Shown here one piece after another: positions 36,199 through 39,831 of a DNA stretch of 39,831 bases. Source of the stretch: Pseudomonas putida W15Oct28 (lineage in GTDB: Bacteria > Pseudomonadota > Gammaproteobacteria > Pseudomonadales > Pseudomonadaceae); NCBI RefSeq assembly GCF_000708715.2, contig NZ_JENB01000042.1, positions 5,001 through 44,831 on the forward strand, read 5' to 3'. Under the pieces are notes generated by a model, which had not been told where the DNA came from, did not search any database, and saw only the letters and a list, made by a program, of their open reading frames with translations. A program made the translations under genes and the position numbers. Positions within the stretch are counted from its first letter, which is position 1. Each line of letters starts with the position of its first letter.

Positions 36199-37584
36199 TC
36201 AGACTGCTTCGTGCTGGCGGCTGAGGTCGCGATAACCCGCTGCGGGGTGGCTGGCCGGCAACCGTGGGCCGTCGCCGAACAGCTTCTCGCGCAGGGTGCC
36301 GGGGCGGTATTCGGTCTTGTAGGCGCCGCGTTGCTGCAGCTCGGGTACCAGCAACTCGACCACGTCGCGGAAGGTTTCATGGGCCAGGGCATAGGTCAGG
36401 TTGAAGCCGTCGACATCGGTTTCTTCAACCCAGGCCTGCAGTTCGTCCGCCACGGTTTGCGCACTGCCGACGATCAGCGGGCCAAAGCCGCCAATGCCGA
36501 CCCAGTCGGCGAGTTCTTGCACGGTCCACCGCTTGTTCGGGTCGGCGGTGGAAAACGCTTCCACGGCCGACTGGATGGCATTGGTGTGGATATGCTCCAG
36601 CACCTGGTCAGGCTGGTATTCGCTGAAGTCGATGCCGGTCCAGCCGGAAATCAGCGCCAGGGCGCCTTCGTAGCTGGCGAAGCTTTTCAGCTCCTGCCAT
36701 TTGGCCTGGGCCTTGGCGTCGGTTTCGTCGACGATCACCGTCTGCATGTTGAAGATCAGTACCTTGCGCGGGTCGCGCCCGGCCTCGGCGGCGCGGCGGC
36801 GAATATCGGCCACGGTCTTTTTCAGGATGACCTTGGACGGCGCGGCGACGAACACGCATTCGGCATGGCCGGCGGCAAAATGCTTGCCGCGGCTGGACGC
36901 CCCTGCCTGGTACAGCACGGGGGTGCGTTGCGGCGAAGGTTCGCACAGGTGAATACCTGGGACCTGGAAGTGCTTGCCGTGGTGGCGGATCTCGTGGACT
37001 TTGCGCGGGTCGGTGAACAGGCCGGTTTTGCGGTCGCGCACCACAGCACCGTCTTCCCAGCTGCCCTCGAACAACTTGTACAGCACCTCCAGGTACTCGT
37101 CGGCGTAGTCGTAGCGGGCATCATGGTCGCTCAACGCCTTCTGCCCCAAGTTGCGCGCACCGCTGTCCAGGTAGGACGTGACAATATTCCAGCCGATGCG
37201 GCCCTTGGTCAGGTGGTCCAGGGTCGACAGGCGGCGAGCGAACGGGTACGGGTGCTCGAACGTCAGCGAGGCGGTCAGGCCGAAACCGAGGTGTTCGGTG
37301 ACCAGCGCCATGGGTGTGATCACTGCCAGTGGGTCGTTCACCGGCACCTGCGCCGCCTGGCGGATGGCCGCGTCACCGTTGCCGCCCAGCACATCGTAGA
37401 TGCCGATCACGTCGGCAATGAAGATGCCGTCGAACTTGCCGCGCTCCAGCAGCTTGGCCAGGTCGGTCCAGTAGTCCAGGTCCTTGTACTGCCAGGCGCG
37501 GTCCTTGGGGTGCCGCCACAGGCCGGGTGACTGGTGGCCGACACAGTTCATCTCGAAGGCATTCAAACGAATTTCACGGGGCAT
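36199..37584 (-). CDS. FMN-dependent monooxygenase, NtaA/SnaA/DszA family (bacterial luciferase-like)
   Basis: A 461-residue TIM-barrel flavin monooxygenase that would use FMNH2 from a separate reductase and O2. The start ATG at 37584 (MPREIRLNAFEMNCVGHQSP) has AGGAA; longer in-frame starts reach to 37914 without support. Family features: PGLWRHPKDRAWQYKDLDYW, FDGIFIADVIGIYD, GLTASLTFEHPYPFARRLST, KGRIGWNIVTSYLDSGARN, and the QAGASSRGKHFAAGHAECVF phosphate-binding region. The family acts on nitrilotriacetate/EDTA, dibenzothiophene sulfone, pristinamycin and many sulfur compounds; no reductase or transporter adjoins it, so the substrate is open. It is divergent from a TetR gene, which is probably its regulator. 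Confidence 0.88.
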   Translation of the reverse strand: MPREIRLNAFEMNCVGHQSPGLWRHPKDRAWQYKDLDYWTDLAKLLERGKFDGIFIADVIGIYDVLGGNGDAAIRQAAQVPVNDPLAVITPMALVTEHLGFGLTASLTFEHPYPFARRLSTLDHLTKGRIGWNIVTSYLDSGARNLGQKALSDHDARYDYADEYLEVLYKLFEGSWEDGAVVRDRKTGLFTDPRKVHEIRHHGKHFQVPGIHLCEPSPQRTPVLYQAGASSRGKHFAAGHAECVFVAAPSKVILKKTVADIRRRAAEAGRDPRKVLIFNMQTVIVDETDAKAQAKWQELKSFASYEGALALISGWTGIDFSEYQPDQVLEHIHTNAIQSAVEAFSTADPNKRWTVQELADWVGIGGFGPLIVGSAQTVADELQAWVEETDVDGFNLTYALAHETFRDVVELLVPELQQRGAYKTEYRPGTLREKLFGDGPRLPASHPAAGYRDLSRQHEAV

Positions 37585-37714
37585 GGGGGATTCCTGTTCG
37601 ATAGGCTCGGCACCCTTGTCAGGTGCCCTTGCAGCTTTATCAACACGATTCATGCCAACAGAATTTTCCTTATTAATCATCAGCTTAACTAGAAGCAGAA
37701 ACATCACTGATGCC

Positions 37715-37739
37715 TGATCGACGACATCACTGTCGATCA
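37715..37739. promoter_or_regulatory. Candidate TetR operator between the monooxygenase and TetR genes
   Basis: TGATCGAC (37715-37722) and GTCGATCA (37732-37739) form a perfect 8-bp inverted repeat with a 9-nt spacer, the size and symmetry of a TetR-family operator, centred in the 241-nt divergent gap. A second small repeat, CTGTC/GACAG, is at 37741-37758. TAAGAT at 37803-37808 may be the -10 of the TetR gene. Confidence 0.5.
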
Positions 37740-37825
37740 ACTGTCCGCTGGCAGACAGCAGGCAAATGTGAGCTGGTTTTAGCCGGATCGCGCCTGACCC
37801 GTTAAGATGGTGATTCTTCAACCAG

Positions 37826-38467
37826 ATGCAGACCACAATGCCCAACGACGCACCCATCGGCCCAGGCCGGCCAAAGGACCTGGTCAAGCGCGAGGCGATT
37901 CTCGAAGCGGCCAAGGCCCTGTTCCTCAGCCTTGGTTACGCCAACACCAGCATGGATGCGGTCGCTGCGGCGGCAGGTGTTTCAAAACTCACCGTGTACA
38001 GCCACTTCACCGACAAGCAGACCCTGTTCTGCTCAGCGGTCATGGCCACCTGCCAGATCCAGCTGCCGGACCTGCTGTTCGAGTACCCCGAGGGGGCACC
38101 GGTGGAGGAGGTACTGCTGACCATTGCCCGTGGCTTCCAGGCACTGATCAGCAGCGACGAAGCGGTCAAGCTCAGCCGCCTGATCATGGCCCAGGGCAGC
38201 CTGGACCCAAGCTTTGGCGAATACTTCTACGACGCCGGGCCCAAGCGCGTGCTGGCCGGGATGGAAGCGCTGCTGCGCGGGGCGGATGAGCGCGGGCTGT
38301 TGCGCATCGACAACCCGCTGCGTGCGGCGGAGCACTTCTTCTGCCTGGTCAAGGGGGCACCGGATTACCGCTTGCTGCTGGGGTGCGCGGGGCCCTTGGA
38401 AAGGGAAGAGGCCGAGGCGCATGTGCGTGAGGTGGTCGGGGTGTTCTTGCGGGCATTCAGGCGCTGA
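37826..38467 (+). CDS. TetR-family transcriptional regulator (AefR-like C-terminal domain)
   Basis: A 213-residue one-component repressor. After GPGRPKDLVKREAILEAAKA the N-terminal helix-turn-helix is TSMDAVAAAAGVSKLTVYSH followed by FTDKQTLF (about 35-70), typical of TetR. The ligand-binding part (FQALISSDEAVKLSRLIMAQ; FFCLVKGAPDYRLLLG) resembles the AefR-type C-terminal domain. ATG at 37826 and ATG at 37838 both lack a clear SD. It is divergent from the monooxygenase gene and a few kb from an RND operon, either of which could be its target; shared gap and palindrome favour the monooxygenase and itself. Confidence 0.9.
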   Translation: MQTTMPNDAPIGPGRPKDLVKREAILEAAKALFLSLGYANTSMDAVAAAAGVSKLTVYSHFTDKQTLFCSAVMATCQIQLPDLLFEYPEGAPVEEVLLTIARGFQALISSDEAVKLSRLIMAQGSLDPSFGEYFYDAGPKRVLAGMEALLRGADERGLLRIDNPLRAAEHFFCLVKGAPDYRLLLGCAGPLEREEAEAHVREVVGVFLRAFRR

Positions 38468-38508
38468 GCAGGATTTGCTCACATACCTGTTCAAACGCCT
38501 ATTCGCGA

Positions 38509-38550
38509 ATTTTCTGCCTTCTGCGCTGATGCACGGAAAAGGCAGAAAAT
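38509..38550. repeat. Inverted repeat between TetR and RHS genes
   Basis: ATTTTCTGCCTT (38509-38520) and AAGGCAGAAAAT (38539-38550) form a perfect 12-bp stem with an 18-nt loop between convergent genes. It lacks a proper T-run on either strand. It may end transcription or mark the edge of the AT-richer segment that starts here. Confidence 0.5.
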
Positions 38551-38572
38551 ACAGGGCTTATGACAATGCCCG

Positions 38573-39541
38573 TTATCCGAGACGCGTTCTGATTTCTTCT
38601 TGTAACGCGGCCTGAATCATTATGTCTCGCGACGATCCTGCTCCGGACAAGCGAGAATTAACCGCATCCAGATCCGTCAAAAGAGCGGCTATCCCACGAA
38701 CTTTATTTTCGTTTTCGAGCGAGACCTTATGCGCATCCAATGATTGAGCATACCGTTTTGCAGCGTCGGCATCCTGAACGGCACCATGCGACTGGACGTA
38801 TACTTTCTTCCTTTTTGAAGATGCGTTCGCAGGTGCGCTAAACTGCGCAATCAAGCGGTGCTGCTCAGCGATTTCAGATGAATTGAATAATGACTCAAAT
38901 GGAACAGTATGACCAACTTTCGCCACAGCCCTTGGTATGGCACCACCAGACCCATCACGTTTATTTATATATTTTCTCGATGCTGGAACGGTAGGCATAA
39001 CGACTGCCGGGCTTGGCCTTGCATTTGGTTTTCTTGGGTTCAGTTTTCTTACGATTAACCCCCAGGCTCCAGCATGCCCCGTCGGGTCACTACGGTTCGA
39101 GGGATCTCCCGCACAATACACATACGCGTTTAAGCCCCCATCGCCAAATGGGCTCCAACTGTCCGGACTGTAAAACCGCATCATGACCGGACTGAACTGC
39201 CTGTAGCCATTCCCTAGGTGATAATGCCCGGTGACTGCATCCCGCCGCTCACCATTGAAGGCAAGCAACGACAGTAAGCCGCCTTGGGTGTGATGCCCAT
39301 AGGGAGAATAAGCATATGACTCAGAAGATTTTTCCTCATACATGGAGATTACCGAGCGCTGCTGGTCGCATGCCGCCAGCCTACTGGGTAAGCCTGGGGT
39401 CTTGTGATTATTCTGGGCCAGTATCAGGTCATTTGCCTGAAGGAAACGCCAGCGGGCATCGCCATTAATTTCAGTAGAGATCTTGCCGTTACAGTAAAAA
39501 AGCTGACAGCCATTTTTCTGGAGATCGGGAATAGCGGACAT
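38573..39541 (-). CDS. Short orphan RHS repeat-associated core protein with variable C-terminal region
   Basis: A 322-residue protein. Residues about 75-156 are the RHS-associated core: AYSPYGHHTQGGLLSLLAFN, GERRDAVTGHYHLGNGYRQF, MMRFYSPDSWSPFGDGGLNAY and the boundary CAGDPSNRSDPTGHAG, after which RHS proteins switch to variable sequence. Residues 157-322 are Lys/Ala-rich, match no toxin family I can name, and end in a probable helical bundle (SLENENKVRGIAALLTDLDA). It lacks the long YD-repeat shell. Similar short RHS-core genes are frequent in P. putida and often lack neighbours of a secretion system. Base composition is visibly AT-richer than all genes to its left, a sign of acquisition. 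SD weak. No immunity gene is seen within the window. Confidence 0.85.
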   Translation of the reverse strand: MSAIPDLQKNGCQLFYCNGKISTEINGDARWRFLQANDLILAQNNHKTPGLPSRLAACDQQRSVISMYEEKSSESYAYSPYGHHTQGGLLSLLAFNGERRDAVTGHYHLGNGYRQFSPVMMRFYSPDSWSPFGDGGLNAYVYCAGDPSNRSDPTGHAGAWGLIVRKLNPRKPNARPSPAVVMPTVPASRKYINKRDGSGGAIPRAVAKVGHTVPFESLFNSSEIAEQHRLIAQFSAPANASSKRKKVYVQSHGAVQDADAAKRYAQSLDAHKVSLENENKVRGIAALLTDLDAVNSRLSGAGSSRDIMIQAALQEEIRTRLG

Positions 39542-39831
39542 GAAGATAACCCACGATCAGGATTGAATGTTTGATATATTCACTCCCCCGCCCCAAAAAT
39601 TGCTACTGGCAAAAATAATAGGTCAGTCGAGCGCGGTCATTGCAGGCGCGACTCTACCCTTTAAGAAGGCGACGCGGTGGATGGCACCGGCTTTGCCAGT
39701 GTTCGCGGCTAAAGCCGCTCCTATGTATGGACTCGCCCACACTGTCTAGCCGCTTTTGAACATAGGAACCCGGTTGCATCTATGTATCAGGCCTATTCGA
39801 GGAAGTTTTTCACTTCTGGCCAACATCGTGG
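39542..39831. other. Gene-free upstream region of the RHS gene with one REP-like element
   Basis: No CDS with coding character is seen up to the window edge. A REP-like unit lies at about 39680-39725 (GGCTTTGCCAGTGTTCGCGG then CTAAAGCCGCTCCTATGTA). AT-rich words at 39566-39625 might hold the RHS promoter, but I could not pick one. Confidence 0.5.

Noticed and set aside
37585..37914. 110-residue N-terminal extension of the monooxygenase
   Set aside because: Family homology starts at the ATG at 37584, which has an SD; the extension crosses the palindromic control region and the TetR start.
38573..39541. RHS gene as a full type VI secretion effector system
   Set aside because: No VgrG, PAAR, adaptor or immunity gene in the window and no long YD-repeat shell; only the core is supported.

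Overview
The window comes from a high-GC gammaproteobacterium of the genus Pseudomonas, most likely the P. putida group. The evidence is the Pseudomonas-type 23S/5S rRNA, the rpsB-tsf-pyrH-frr-uppS-cdsA-dxr order with map-glnD-dapC beside it, the csdA-csdE/tcdA and dapD/dapE neighbourhoods, and many REP palindromes of the P. putida type (cores such as TAGGAGCGGCCTTG). No CRISPR array, tRNA, transposase or integrase was seen.

Layout. Positions 1-2670 hold the 3' part of a 23S rRNA gene, a 5S rRNA gene and the operon terminator. At 2850 a catabolic-type acetolactate synthase gene starts on the + strand but breaks off near 4200, inside its ThDP-binding motif. There it is joined tail to tail with a 3'-truncated dxr gene on the - strand. 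This junction is the most anomalous point in the window: two unrelated genes, one of them normally essential, both lose about the last fifth of their length at the same base. It is either a real rearrangement or, more likely, an assembly misjoin. From 5129 back from 9975 the - strand carries the translation/lipid/isoprenoid cluster rpsB, tsf, pyrH, frr, uppS, cdsA, dxr'. Its last members are overlapped or closely packed, and hairpins separate rpsB, tsf and pyrH.

From 10321 the + strand carries map, glnD and dapC. Then come a CPA1 Na+/H+ antiporter (- strand), an ArsC/YffB-like reductase, dapD, the csdA-csdE sulfur-transfer pair with convergent tcdA, an NdvB-like GH17-GT2 glucan synthase, dapE, rlmA, a small acidic unknown protein, a cold-shock protein (- strand) and plsB. 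Thus dapC, dapD and dapE, the three succinylase-branch steps of diaminopimelate/lysine synthesis, lie within about 12 kb.

From 29.8 kb the content is more accessory: two paralogous YbaY/YscW-domain proteins (one cytosolic, one lipoprotein), a secreted DUF4197 protein, an RND efflux permease with its lipoprotein adaptor, an FMN-dependent NtaA/DszA-type monooxygenase divergent from a TetR regulator, and a short orphan RHS-core protein with an unrecognised C-terminal region in visibly AT-richer DNA. REP pairs sit at nearly every convergent gene end. Most of the window is conserved core genome. The places worth attention are the 4.2 kb junction, the 63-bp perfect inverted repeat near 17.1 kb, the monooxygenase/TetR control region, a hairpin over a ribosome binding site at 29.85 kb, and the RHS gene.
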